Shown here: positions 42,132 through 53,775 of the stretch, piece after piece
Layout: every line of letters starts with the position of its first letter
How positions within the stretch are numbered: the first letter of the stretch is position 1
DNA from: Roridomyces roridus
Lineage: Eukaryota > Basidiomycota > Agaricomycetes > Agaricales > Mycenaceae
Length of the DNA stretch: 64,000 nt
Direction: 5' to 3'
Assembly: GCA_029378245.1 (NCBI GenBank)
Contig: JARKIF010000019.1
Coordinates: forward strand, 1,116,001-1,180,000
The notes under the pieces: model-generated
Database searches by the model: none
What the model saw: the letters and a program-made list of their open reading frames with translations, nothing else
What the model was told of the DNA's origin: nothing
Program-made: the position numbers and the translations under genes

Positions 42132-42593
42132 TCAGTGGTTACATGGTATTTTTTAAGGTCGCCGACCCGCGAAGTGTGGGATTTGACCAATTCCAATGGG
42201 GAAGATTACCCGGCCATCTTCGGAGGGCGAGTGAGCATGAGACTCTACAAATGGAGCCAGGAGGACCAGGGAAAATCCCGACAGATGTGCAGCGAGAATC
42301 AAAGTAATCCAAGTCCAGAAAGACCAAAAGGATAGTATGTGTGCTTCGAACGCGACGAACAGAAGGAGAAAAGTGGATTGATGATGGTGGTGGAGAAGAA
42401 GGGACGATGCGCGCACGTGATTTGATCGAGTTTATTGTTTGCTCTGATCGTGGCACTCAATCAATACGGAACTGATGACCAACTTGGCAATGACTAAGGC
42501 ATCGTAAGGCAGAGTAGGGCGCGCATGGCGTGGCGTAGAACAGCAACACTTTGAATCATCCAACCTCTTCCAAATACCATGTCAAGGCATCAT
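42132..42593. other. Intergenic, no gene seen
   Basis: Between the promoter of NmrA copy 3 and the stop of P450 copy 2. No recognisable frame. Confidence 0.5.
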
Positions 42594-44852
42594 CTAAACC
42601 TCACCAGAGGTACCGCTCACAAGCCTCGCCGCACTCTCCGACCTCGGCCGGATGTCACACTCGAACGGCACGGGTGCGCTGAAAACTAAATCACTACCCG
42701 GATTGACATCAAGCAGATGCACTCACGAAACTACGCCGTCTTCCCATTCATACGAGGGCTCAACAATCTTCCCGTCCTCCCCAACTTTCTTGCCGATTTC
42801 GAACACAGCGAGCACGGAGGCGATAGTGATCCACAGGGACGCAGATGCGAGGTGTTGGCCGGGACAAATCCTGATCCGATTGCCAGAATTCATGATCAGC
42901 AGTGGAATAGACTACAGGTGAGAGCTTCCTTACCGTCGCCCAAAGCCGAAAGCAGCGTCAGGATCTTTGACGGATGGATTGGGCTTGCCGTCTAGCAGAA
43001 AACGCTCCGGTTTGAAGGTGTATGGCTCTGGATACATTTTCTGCCAAGACTCGTCAATAGAGTTGAATCTAACATTAGAAACGCACCTCGTCGTGGAGAA
43101 TGGCCCTACAGGCGGGATCAGTCAACGTGTGATGAATTGGACGGATGCTCAACGTTCAGTACTAACCAAGCATTTCCAACAACCGTGGAATTCGCAGGGA
43201 TTCGATAACCGCGGTACTCATCCTCGACTCGTACTGAATGCGGAACACCTAGATCACTCTCATCAAAGAGATCAGTAGGCAGAAAGAATCGCGCTCACCG
43301 AATGGTACCACAGGTGCCCACCGCAGGACCTCTTTCACCAGTGCATCGACGTACGGGAGCGCGTCTTGGTCGTCGAAATCCGGAAGACATCCCTGGCCGA
43401 TAGTTGCATCAATTTCCGCCTGCGCCTTCTTCTGAGCTTCGGGGTTGGCGAGCATTGCGAGAAAGAATGTGGCTAGCACAGTCGACGTGGTGTCAGCTCC
43501 TGCTGCATACCTGGGTGTGCAAAGGCGGATTAGGGTAGCCGGACATGCGGATGTTGCCACTCACATGACAGCAGCGACCTCCTTCACAGTGGTCTCGTCA
43601 TAGTACTTCTCCCCACCTTCTAAATCCCGCAGACAATTTGCAGTGAACGATGGCCGAAGCACTTCTGCTGCCTTTTGAGGGCTGTGAGTCGGTAGATTAG
43701 GTATATGGGCGGCGAAGGTACCATCTGCCGTTTCGTTTCCTGGAATGGGACGTTCTGTAAATCCCGGCCCAGCTTCTGAACAATCTTCGCCGTCTTTTGA
43801 AACCCAGCGCCGGGAAACCATTCCGGAATGTATTTGAGGAACGGAAGGAAGTCCTAAAGAATTGAACTCAGGCAAGTCTCAGGTGGATGGAGATGTACTG
43901 ACAATGAGGAAGCCGCCAGATACGCCGGGATTGGTCTGGAGAGCCGTCCTTTCCGCCAGGTCCACATATGGGTCATTTGAGGGCTGGACATCCAGTCCAT
44001 ACGTGATGGGAATGATGATTTCCCCAGCCAGTCTGTCAAGGAATCATTTTCTGGCCCCCAAAATGCAGACGTAGACGGTCCAACGTACAATCGGACATGC
44101 TGCAAAAAATCGTTGGGCGTATGAAGCAGTCTGCGAAGCAACGAGTGAGCGGCGGTGCGTTGTTGCGGTCTGAAGTTGTGCGAGGCGTTTATGTTGAGAT
44201 GCTCGTTGAAAAGACGGCGTTGGGTCCTCCTGCGTCCAGAGCTCAGTTCGCCGAGTTGCATAACTATGCTGGCTCACCACCGATCGCCTGGAAGAAGATC
44301 CCTTGAGTACAACCCATTCAGACGAGTTGCATACCGTATTTCAAGAGGACTGCGGTATGTTATTAGCTTTGACAGATTGCAAGAGGGGAACGAACCGAGG
44401 ATGAAGGTCCATTCCATGAGTTCATACATAGGGAACGTAGGCCTGCAATGATAATGAGGTATGCCTCAAGAAATGGAAGCACAGACCTGTCGGAATAGAT
44501 CGAGCCGCGTTTCTCAAGCAGTTCTTCTGCTGCTTCGGACGATGAAAGTACCACGAAGGATGTGCCAGCGAGATCGAGGTGAATAATGTCGGAATCTGGC
44601 TATGTCACTCAGCAGAGGAGTGGGGAGAGGCATTCACGTACCGTATTTGCGGCTCCAATCCATGCAGGCTTCCCAGATGCGTTTACCGCGTATGTCGACC
44701 AAGTTCCCGATGATGGGCATTTTCTTGGGTCCAGGTGGCAATGGCAATTTGGAACGGTGGGCCCCATGACGCAAGAGGAAGTAGAGAACCGCTGCTGCGA
44801 GCGATGGAAATAGGAAGGAATTCGAATCGGACCCTGAGAAGAGGTAAGCCAT
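42594..44852 (-). CDS. Cytochrome P450 monooxygenase (copy 2)
   Basis: 15 exons: 42594..42678, 42727..42870, 42934..43040, 43087..43105, 43167..43248, 43299..43510, 43565..43671, 43722..43853, 43903..44032, 44089..44229, 44278..44287, 44335..44349, 44396..44442, 44487..44595, 44642..44852; 516 residues, phases close. Anchor SLAAAVLYFLL, hinge LPPGPKKMPIIGNLVDI, C-helix YGDRWRTQRRLF, I-helix AAGADTTSTVLATFFLAML, EVLR, FKPERF and heme loop FGFGRRICPGQH. Exon boundaries are those of copy 1; the exon carrying the I-helix is six bases longer (extra QD). An ER-anchored monooxygenase of the same family as copy 1. It lies 323 bp downstream of NmrA copy 4 in the same orientation. Confidence 0.93.
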
Positions 44853-45175
44853 GTGGTAGGCAGAGCTTCGCTAAGCTCTTTAAGTATGTGGACCTCGTGA
44901 GCATTCCCAGGGATGCTTCGAGAGTGTCCGTGCAATGCGGCATCCCGTGGTATGTGGCAAATCCAAGGCCAATCGGCGGATCGGCCTTCGGCGGGCAACG
45001 ACACATACGCGCATAGTCATTCAGGGCCGGACTGCCGAAGTGAAAATGGGTACGGGTCAATCCACAGAGTTGAATGTGCAAAGTACATGAGGGCAACATG
45101 AGGGAAGAGGGGGAAGAGCACCGGCTGAGTCACATCTGATCGGCACCAAAGAAGCTACAACACCCAAGTATCGTT
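44853..45175. other. Intergenic between NmrA copy 4 and P450 copy 2
   Basis: Non-coding; carries the promoter of P450 copy 2 (CTTTAAGTATG-like word near 44878). Confidence 0.5.
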
Positions 45176-46496
45176 CTAGCTCTGCCAGTTTTCCACCTGA
45201 TTTTTCAAAGCAGCTAGGAAATCCTCCGCCCCTTTCAACGGCTTCCATCCCAACGCACGCGCCTTTTCCGCCCTGCTACGCGAGTTGTCACCAAAGAACC
45301 GCTGGACGTTTGGCTGGATGAGATTCAATCAATTTGTACCTCTCAAAATAAGAACCAGATAGTAAACGCACCCGACCGGGGAGCGCCTCTTCCAGCTCCT
45401 CTTGAGTGAGCGCTCGACGCGGGCCAACTCCAGCTTCGATGGCCTTCGTGATCTCCGAGAACGGAATGTCTCCGTTGTCCGCGAAGAAGTACCCCTGCCG
45501 ACCGTGTCCCACGGCGGCGGAGTTGGTGACAACGGTATCGTAGAGCAGTACGACAAAATCACCCACTAAACACCGGGCTGTCAGCATGAACGTCGAGTCC
45601 AAGAGCAACACATGTGACATACGTTCGGTGACATCGACGTGCCCAGTGATATTTTTCCCTTCACCGACGATTCCCGCCGCTCCACGCTTGAACGAGGCGC
45701 GGATCAACGCGTCAAATGCGGCGTTCGTGGCGTTTTGAATGCCCTTATCGGCGAGGATGCCTTGCGGGGTGCCGTACACTCCTGGGGGCACGACGATGTA
45801 TGTATCGAGGTATCCTGTACATTCAGCTGTGAGCAACTTCACGACAAGCTTCCAGTGGACGTACCACGGGAATCCGCTTCAACGATAGCCAGATCGACGT
45901 TTCGGTGTGGCTGAGTGGCAGGCAGAGACCCGATCTGTGCGGGGTCGGTGTCGGTGAAGATGGTCGACGAGGCGAAGAGGCCTTTTGCGTTGTCGCCCAA
46001 GCAGCCTGTACCGGACTACAAGTATTGTTAGGCGACCACGTATGTGAGAACAACATATGTACTTACCATGTGGATCAGCACAGACTTGGTCCCCGTAGTC
46101 TGATGCCGCTTTTCGAGTCCGCGCAAGACAGCTTCTGCCGCGGGGAGGTCATCGCAGTCCGCCTGTGAAACACGCCATTAGTTTACACGCATTCAACTGC
46201 ATATAGTTACGCACGAGGGAGAAGACAACATCCGCCTCGGACGCGAGCCGCTCGACGAGCTCTGCATCTTCGTGCGAGCCAGCAACGACGTTGACGCCGA
46301 GGTTCAAGGAACGCAGCTGCTGCACTTTGATGGAAGATCGGACGAGAACCGTGATATTGAGGTCGGGATCTTGCCGTTGGATTAAATTAGAGAGGATAGG
46401 TCCACCGATGTAGCCTGTATCCGAGAGTCAGCGCAATGAGAAGCATCCGAGAGGATGATGCATGCCGGTTCCACCCGTAAACAATATGTTCTTCAT
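45176..46496 (-). CDS. NmrA-like NAD(P)-binding protein (copy 4)
   Basis: Seven exons: 45176..45313, 45372..45565, 45623..45814, 45865..46015, 46067..46162, 46215..46414, 46466..46496; 333 residues, phases close. KNILFTGGTGYIGGPILSNL, VLVRSSIKVQQLRSLNLGVN, VVAGSHEDAELVERLASEAD, VPPGVYGTPQGILADKG, GHGRQGYFFADNGDIPFSE and RALGWKPLKGAEDFLAALK. Exon 2 is nine bases shorter than in copies 2 and 3. The first intron (46415-46465) starts GC instead of GT; no GT is available nearby in the right phase, so it is a GC-AG intron. Least similar of the four in exon 2, so probably the oldest branch. Confidence 0.87.
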
Positions 46497-46557
46497 TTTT
46501 GTCTGTGGTTGAGGAGCTGAGCGGGGGAGTTACTGGGATAGACGTCGAAGCCACCAC

Positions 46558-46564
46558 TTATATA
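46558..46564 (-). promoter_or_regulatory. TATA box of NmrA copy 4
   Basis: TATATAA on the minus strand, 62 bp before the start codon. Confidence 0.55.
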
Positions 46565-48008
46565 CCCTTCCTCCGGGGCTAAAAGCAGACTGCTCGCCAA
46601 GCAGATGAATAAGACGGCAGCTTACTGAGAGATTTCGCAGTTAGAAATGCCAGAAGAGATACTTTTGGACTGTGCCTTACCAAGCAGAAGGCAAACGTTG
46701 CCTGGCTAAATCAAGAGTGGCGGCGCACAACGGGTTCGGGCCAATCGGAAGCATGCCGAGCTTGAGACGGGGACCTCGAAAGTCAAAAGTACATATGAGC
46801 CAGATATTTTCTTAGCTGGGACTCGTCTATTCGGATTGAAAGACATAGTGAATCTTTGCGCACCTCAGGGTATAAACGCATGATCCCAGCTAACTTCTTG
46901 GAAAAGAGGAGTGTCGGCGCTCGAGTCTCGACGAAGATCCTCGAGAGGGAGACTCCATTGCGTGGCATGAGAACACGGAGGTGATAGCGCGTTAGTGCGA
47001 GATTTCAGCCACGCCCGCAAGCGGTAGCAAAGTGGCAATTGTGCACCCGAGCCGCGATCAACGTAAAGGAGGTGGTTGAGGCTGAAGAGTGAAGACATTG
47101 ATGCTGGTGGGAGAAGATGCATTTAGCAGATAGGCAAGTTCTCCTGCGAAGGGCATGTTATGGATCTGCGCATTTGGCATCCAAATGACAGATAGAGCTC
47201 TCAGCGAAGAACATAAGTAGAAGGAAAGGAAAGGCGCTACTCACGAGTGGTACTCGGTGCTCACACAAGGGGAAGATATGAGAGCAAGTGAGACGCAGTA
47301 ATGCGCAGAGAGTCACTCGCGGAGGTGACGGGACTGATTGAACCGAAATCCAGTGCCGCCGTCGCCGTTTCCAGGAGGAATGCGTGAGTCATTGGTGGTC
47401 AAGATCAAGAGTGTCACAGGCGTGATGATAACAATCCCGACTGCCCCGCTTACGGCTCGGATATCTGATGCGCCATCACAGCGCCACCGGCGCGCCGGAG
47501 CTCTCCCGTGTCCGACTGCCCCAGCACCTCCCTGCACCCGCCTCGGCGCATCCCAGAGTCGAACCAAATAAGAGGCCCCAGGTGTGTTGTGCATACATAC
47601 GCCGAAGCCAAAACCAAGAAAATTGGGATGCACGCGAGTGAACACTGAAAGCCCAAGAAAGAATCGAACTCTCCATCTTCGCCTGTGCACAATGTAGAGC
47701 TTGGCGATGTCGTACCATTAGACTATTGGGCGATTGCAGAGCATCTTTAGGACTGCCTACAGGCTGGGTGGACGGGTCACTGCATGCCAACCGGCACGGC
47801 AATCAAAATGATTTCTCAGCGCTGTCCGCTCGACTGGGAGGTTCGCTATGGTGATTATGATGGCGTTCATGGTTTGGGCAGTGCCACAACGTGTGCGGAA
47901 CAGGAAGTGATATGCCACCAGAATAAACTGAACCGTAAAAACATTCATCCCATTTCAATCCCTCTCGGACTCACAAAATCAACTAAATCGAGCTCAGTCA
48001 TCCATCCA
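46565..48008. other. Interval without a protein gene
   Basis: Only short frames. It contains the tRNA-like sequence at 47651-47731. The cluster of minus-strand oxidative genes ends here. Confidence 0.5.
47651..47731 (-). tRNA. tRNA-like gene or pseudogene, anticodon not assignable
   Basis: On the minus strand a cloverleaf can be drawn: acceptor GCCCAA paired with TTGGGC (6 bp), D arm AGTCTAATGGTACGACA, anticodon stem TCGCC/GGCGA, five-base variable region, T arm GAGAG TTCGATT CTTTC. The first acceptor pair would be C:T. The anticodon loop is 19 nt, which could mean a 12-nt intron. However, splicing at the usual position after base 37 would leave no U at position 33, so a normal anticodon cannot be read. 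It may be a decayed tRNA or tRNA-derived repeat. Confidence 0.4.
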
Positions 48009-51000
48009 TCAACACTGCATCAATTCAACAACACTCACCAGCGCAAGATGTCCGCCCACAACCGGACGCGACTGGAAGCCTGCCATCTGTCCCGAAACGG
48101 TGTCATACCAGTCGGAAAACGGTACATTATTAAGACCGTTGGAAGCATACGCGCTCAAGGCGCTGATGAACTGGTCACGGAGGCTGGTGTCGGTGAGGAT
48201 TCCGCTGGTCCACGTCGTCCAATCTGCTGCCAGTGTCAAAGGTGGGCGATGAAAGAGAGACAGAGAAAACTTGCCGGTCTTGGTGTACGTGTGGCTGCAT
48301 GGTGTTTAAGATCAAACAAGTCGAAATGGGGAGGAAAACGTACCGGGTAGTCGAGCGGTATCCCGAACTGGTCTGGGGCGCAATTATGAGATGAAGTGTG
48401 CCATCAAGATTTTGTGGTACTCACTGAGCTTGTCCGCATACCACGCGGTCTCTACATATCCCAAAGTGAGCGAGACGAACGAAAATTCAACTCAAGTCAC
48501 GTACGCTCTTCGTACACCGACTGAGGGAACAAATTGAGCCCCAGTTGGACGTCGTAGAAGAGGTTGTACGTCAAGCCCCAGGTATCAGCCATCCCATACT
48601 ACACCAAGCCCAAATCAAAAGGAACCCCTCAGGAACACGCGGAGGGGACGAACCGCGAGAGTCACATGCGGCCCACTTGTCGAGGCCGCAAGTTGCTGCC
48701 ACTGGGTAACATAGTCCGCCGCGATACTCTGGAACCAGGTTCAAAATCAACGAATCCGATGCTGAGACGCAGATGTGTAACGCACACTGTAATTCGCAAA
48801 CGTCGCATTATCCCCCAGCAACTTGGCAATCTCCGCCATGCAGCGGATACCTACGATCCCCTTGATGGCGAGGTTCGTCTGGTTGGCGAGAGTTCCAGCA
48901 AAGTCGTCTGTGGAGAGTTGGTTGGCGGGGATGAGGGAGTCATCGATCAGGAATTGGGTCCATTGGTCGAGGAGTGCGCGCTGGGGAGGTGATCAGCGGA
49001 TGCGGATGTAGATGTAGATGACGGAAGGACGCACGTAGCGCTTGATTTGTGAGAGGTCCCCTGTGGCTTTTGCAAAACCATATGCCATGATCAGCATATT
49101 GCCGGATTCTGTGGAGCGTTCAATTGATTCGTCTTGTCCAGGTATAATGTTACACACCTTCCTAAATGACCGCCATTCCTTGAGACTCAATTGAGGTGCA
49201 AGGAGATGGGTACGAACCACAGGCATCGCCTGAGAATCATCAGCGGGACGACAGAAAGGCTAGACGACAGCTTACCTCGTCCAGTCCTTGCGGATGTCCA
49301 AGGGCCTTCGGATAATGAGCACCTGTATCGAAATCGGTCACTGCCGTCGACCCGGGACAAAAGATTGCTTCTACCCATGTCGTGGATACTCCATCTACGC
49401 GCCGCATGTCAGTCGTATTGTCCAGTACATACACAAAAGAATGACGCACTTGTTTGGATATAACCCCGAAGCCTGGTAGCGTAACAGCGGCTCGATGAGG
49501 TACTGCCCCATCTTCGGGTACAGGTAGTGGAAGATGGGGGTTGCAGGGAATATGACGTCTGATCGCACCATGCATTAGCAAAGTAGATTGAAGATGGAAG
49601 CAAGACAGACGCACCGACAGTATTCAGATTCCCGTCGCTCGAAATTTCTTGGTTTCCATCAGCCATGGCGACGAAAGAAAGTAGAGGAAGGGAAGCATGC
49701 ACACCTTTCATGAACAGCATAAGATCACTCGTATTCCACCCACCACCTCGCGTATTCTTCGATATAGTAAGCTCATTCGCACCGAGGGACTGCCGGATGG
49801 AAAGCGCGACGATCCCAGCGTATTCAGCTGAGATCTTGCTTGCGTCGGCTACGACGCGTGCGTCGAAAGCGTTAGCCGTGCTCAGCGCGTCGGAGTAGTC
49901 GTTCAAGAAGAATTCAATCTATGTAACGTCCGAGTCAGACGAAGGGAAACGAAAACCGAGGAGGAAAAGACCCACAGCAGATTCAGCCGTGGCAAACTTG
50001 CTCCAAAAGTACAAGCTGCGTTCCTGTTTGACGTTGCCTGGGAGGATGTACACCACTGCGGGGTCGCGGATGAGGCCGATGGAGAAGAGTACGGAGCCGG
50101 TGGTGACGTGGCCCAGGTCTTTCGCGAGACCGAACACGGGCCATGCGTCGCTACAAGCAAACTTGAGTGTGCGAGCAAGAGAGGAAGAGGGAGAGGAGCA
50201 CCCACCTGATTGCGCGGAAGTTGACGTCTTGCGTGTTAGGTAGGGCGGAGGTGTTGAGGAACGTCCCTCGGACGACAACGTCTTCACCAGTTTGGTATGT
50301 GACGCCTTTGCCGCTCAAGGTAGAATAATACACCGAGCCGTCTGCAATCAGTCATGATCAGCCAGACACACAGCGATCTTGGGGACTGACGCACACTGAG
50401 CATGATCGCTGATCTCCTCATACGCCGCCGGGGACGTGAGGCTGACTTGATGGCTCAACATCCCCGAAGTCGTCGTCGACCACTCGATGTTCCAATTATC
50501 CGAGCCGGAGGACCATTCGCCGCTGATATCGGTGTAGATTTGGACGCTGTGCGCTTGACCGTCGGTAGAAGAGACAGATACGTCCAAGTAGGACAGGGGG
50601 AGGGATAGTTTTACGAGATCGGTCTGGAGCGTCGTCAGCCTTGGCATGAAAATGAAGACGACGATCATGCCGTACCTCGACGGGGCTAAGAAAAGTCACG
50701 GTAAGGTCAATAGGACCAGCGGAAAGCACGAAAATGCTCTGTGTCGAAGTGAACTAGCGGGAAAAGGTCAAAAGAAGGTTGAGAGGTCCAACTAGACGAG
50801 CCTTGAAACTCTTCTGAGTAGCCTGAGTGAAAGTAGAGTCCGGGACAGCTGGGGCGCCCATCCAAGAATACTGCGTTCCGTCGACAGAGATGAAGCCCGT
50901 CCATGCGGTCGTCTGAATTGTGGTGGTCAGGAGGGCGGAGCATGTCATGGACAAGGACGTACCTGTCCCGCCCAGAAGACGGGCCAACCACCATTCAGTG

Positions 51001-51151
51001 CACTTCCCCCGCCCTGCGGCAGCCACGTCGAGAGGTAGGGCGAGCGAACAGCGAGGGGAATAGAAGGAGGATTGAATGGAGTCGATGTCCAGCTGGGTGC
51101 CGCCACAGTGTGCAGCGCGTAGAGCGCCGTGCAGAGGAGTTTGGCGAGCAT
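48009..51151 (-). CDS. Secreted glutaminase A-like protein (GtaA family)
   Basis: About 21 exons: 48009..48223, 48275..48294, 48344..48372, 48425..48451, 48505..48598, 48666..48728, 48786..48980, 49035..49108, 49158..49161, 49218..49229, 49276..49322, 49375..49394, 49450..49558, 49615..49647, 49705..49918, 49976..50150, 50206..50341, 50395..50623, 50676..50738, 50793..50912, 50963..51151; about 689 residues. Signal peptide MLAKLLCTALYALHTVAA, then LAVRSPYLSTWLPQGGG, WPVFWAG, GPIDLTVTFLSPVE, then KISAEYAGIVALSIRQSLGA, NKWSIHDMGAHYPKALGHPQ, MPVEESGNMLIMAYG and HTYTKTDWTTWTSG, in the order of fungal GtaA-like enzymes (DUF5127/4965/1793 architecture). It would hydrolyse glutamine outside the cell. 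Odd points: a 4-nt microexon, a GC-AG intron at 48224-48274, and a one-base phase conflict between exons 48344 and 48294 that may be a frameshift or unusual donor. Confidence 0.85.
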
Positions 51152-52023
51152 CTGGATGCTTCTTGGGTGCAACGGCCAGCGCATGCCCGCTTTTTGTACG
51201 AGCTTCGGAAGAAGGAGAAGCAAGCCATATTTTTAGTAGGGCTGCAACGTATCAGAGGGGTGCGGCCCTCGGGACCTGCGGACCATATGCACACGCCGTA
51301 CCGTGCGATTGTATACGTTCCCAACTTTCCAGATGACTCGGGTCGAATATATTTCAGAACTCTAGCTGCGCGGTGTGTTCCCGCCACAGATCCTTGACCA
51401 AACGGAGAGGATGGTGGGCGATGGGAAAATAGGAACGCCAGCTAAGCGGACCGCTTGCGATTCTGCGAAGCCGGATGGTGGACGTAAGGTGACCCGTGAG
51501 CAAGCGCACATGACCGCTGCATGAGATTGCAGAAGTTGGATGCAAGGCGATAACACTGGTGAAGTCTGGTGAAGTGGAAGGGAGCAAAAGAGACTGCACC
51601 CGTGTCTGATGCGCGACAAGGCCGGCTTGATGGCCGATCGGTTTTTGGACAAAATCCACACTATTCTGTACGCTCTCAAGCCCGATATTGGTCCATTGCG
51701 CCGGCCTGCAATTCATCCCAAGTTAGAGAAGAGCCGGCTCCGAGCTCGAAAACGGGGAATCAAGATGCTACCACCAAGAGTTGTCGGTCAAGCTCGGGAA
51801 AGTCCAAGGCGCTAAAACATATCTTGGAGCATTCGGACGATGCGATTGAGACTCGGAACGGAGTAGACGAGAATGAGCAAAGGTTTCGGCAAACTGACCG
51901 AGTAACGATCAAAATCACAAAAGCAATTTGGCACTGTTTGAAGACTCTTGACTTGTGCCACCTTGTTGCCACCGCACACACATCCCCACTCGAACCCTCG
52001 CTCTTCATTCTCCATCTTCCACA
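51152..52023. other. Divergent intergenic region
   Basis: Between the glutaminase start (minus) and the F-box-like gene (plus). Frames at 51569-52027 show no domain; the interval probably carries both promoters. Confidence 0.5.
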
Positions 52024-53058
52024 ATGAGAACACGCTCCAAAGGGCTGCCTCCGGTATTCCCTACCGAGCTGGAGAAGGAAATCTTCACCCTCTGTGCCAT
52101 CTCCGAGCCGTCCGAAATCCCGAGCCTCATGCGTGTGGCCTGGCGAGTCAAATCTTGGTGGGTGTAGAAAAAACATCAGAGTCGCAAATCTAAAACCTCT
52201 CCTCAGGACAGAGCCCATTATGTGGCGCACAGTCATCGTCGACCCAAGACCCCGCGACCCGGATTCGGAGTATCCCGTCTTTACCTGGGATGTACTAATG
52301 AGCGTTGTGCGGAACGAGAGTACCCGACCGTCGTCTTTCTTGCACGACGTCGTCCGAGAACTATCGCTTAATGTCCACGATCACTCCACGCAGGACATCG
52401 CCACAGTGCTCTCCCTCTGCACCGGCGTCCAAAATCTCTCCCTCATCATCAAAGAGTCGCAAGTGGACAAGGTGCCGCCCCTCGCGGCATTGATCAGGAG
52501 CCTTCCACTCAAACACCTCTACCTCGACGTCCGTCCCCGATTCTGCGTCCTGGACGAATCCGGGGCATTCGCCTCGCTCACGCACCTCGAACTCCGGAAC
52601 CACTCCTTCAGCAGCTCACCGCACCAAATCGGCTCCTGGGCATCATCCCTATCGCGCCTCCCCAGCCTTACGCACCTCTCGTTCAACTCGCACGCGTTCC
52701 TCCCCATGTGTATCATGGTTCTACAAACCTGTGCAACGCTCCGCGTCCTCGTCATGCTTCGCGGCTACGTGAACGAATGGTCATTCCAGAGCGAGCGCTG
52801 GGTGGCACTGGCACGAGACGGTCGATTCGTCCGCATATGCTGTGCGAGGAATCTCCTTGATTGGGAGAGGGGTGCGCGTGGGGGTGATGATTACTGGCAA
52901 CGGGCGGAGAGGTTCATCGAGAGACGTAGGGAGCGGAAGGTTCCAGGTGAGTCTGATATGGCTCGGAAAACTCGGCGATTCACCGTCTTCTCTCTCTAGC
53001 GCTTCAGATTGATGATTTTGAGGATCCGACTTGGCCTCCTGCGCGGGATGTGGAATGA
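52024..53058 (+). CDS. F-box/leucine-rich-like protein
   Basis: Three exons join(52024..52157,52207..52946,53000..53058), 310 residues, phases close. The N terminus LPPVFPTELEKEIFTLCA matches the F-box-like start common in mushroom proteins (LP..LE..IF). Leucine-rich units follow: VRELSLNVHDHSTQDIATVL, VQNLSLIIKESQ, LKHLYLDVRPRF, LTHLELRNHSF and LTHLSFNSHAFLP. The C terminus is charged (ERFIERRRERK) and ends in PTWPPARDVE. F-box proteins recruit targets to SCF ubiquitin ligases through Skp1; the leucine-rich part would select the target. The target is unknown. An expanded family in Agaricomycetes, so presence here is ordinary. Confidence 0.72.
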
Positions 53059-53149
53059 CGAGCGAACTAGGGAGCGATCTTACGTGCGAATTTAGTTTGG
53101 ATATATGAATGCAATACACAAAGAGTTTCTGATACTGCAATCACGCAAA

Positions 53150-53775
53150 TCAAACCTCCACGTAGGGCGGAGGAGCTGTCGTGGAGTCTGCGCATACAGG
53201 ATCCGTCTCATCACCACCTCTCTCCACAACCCATTTGCGCGGCGCAGAACTCGATGGCTCGCAGGTAGGCGCTGACGTCATCTGTCCCATAGATTCAACG
53301 CGTTTTTGACTCGTGCGCTGGTCCACCCTCGAGCTCCCTGCCTCCTCCGTAGTAAACGGAACCGCCATCGTGTACTCCGAGTTTTCAGGCTGCATCTCGG
53401 ACATGAGCGGCGGGGTACCGGGAGGTCCGTGAAACTGAAACTGATTGCGAGCCCGGGCTCTTCGACGCATGTAATAAAGAACGATCGCAGCCAGGATGAG
53501 TGCCATGGCCGCAATCGCCCCGACAGTGGCTCCGGCGATGACGCCGGCGTTTGATTTGTGTGGTCCTGATCCTGACGGCTCTGGGCCCGCGGAGGATGGG
53601 GATTTACCGCGGTTGCCTGTGCAGTGAATGATCAACCAGATTCATAGGATGGATAGTAAGTAGTAGACGCGAGGAGCGCACCTGCTCGCGCGTGGATCGA
53701 CGCACCGTCCGCCGTAGTATGCCGGCAAGACAAGATTATGAGGGAGATCCATAGCGGAAGGTGTGTCGTCTTCAT
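53150..53775 (-). CDS. Single-pass membrane protein with PPPY tail
   Basis: Two exons (53150..53616, 53682..53775), 186 residues, phase 1 junction closes. Signal peptide KTTHLPLWISLIILSCRHTTA, a short Ser/Pro/Gly-rich outer segment, then a helix VIAGATVGAIAAMALILAAI followed by YYMRRRARARN, which places the C terminus in the cytosol. The tail is polar and ends APPPYVEV; PPPY is a ligand for WW domains such as those of Nedd4/Rsp5 ubiquitin ligases, hinting at regulated endocytosis. Layout resembles Mid2/Wsc-type wall sensors but without a Cys-rich domain. No family assigned. Confidence 0.7.
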
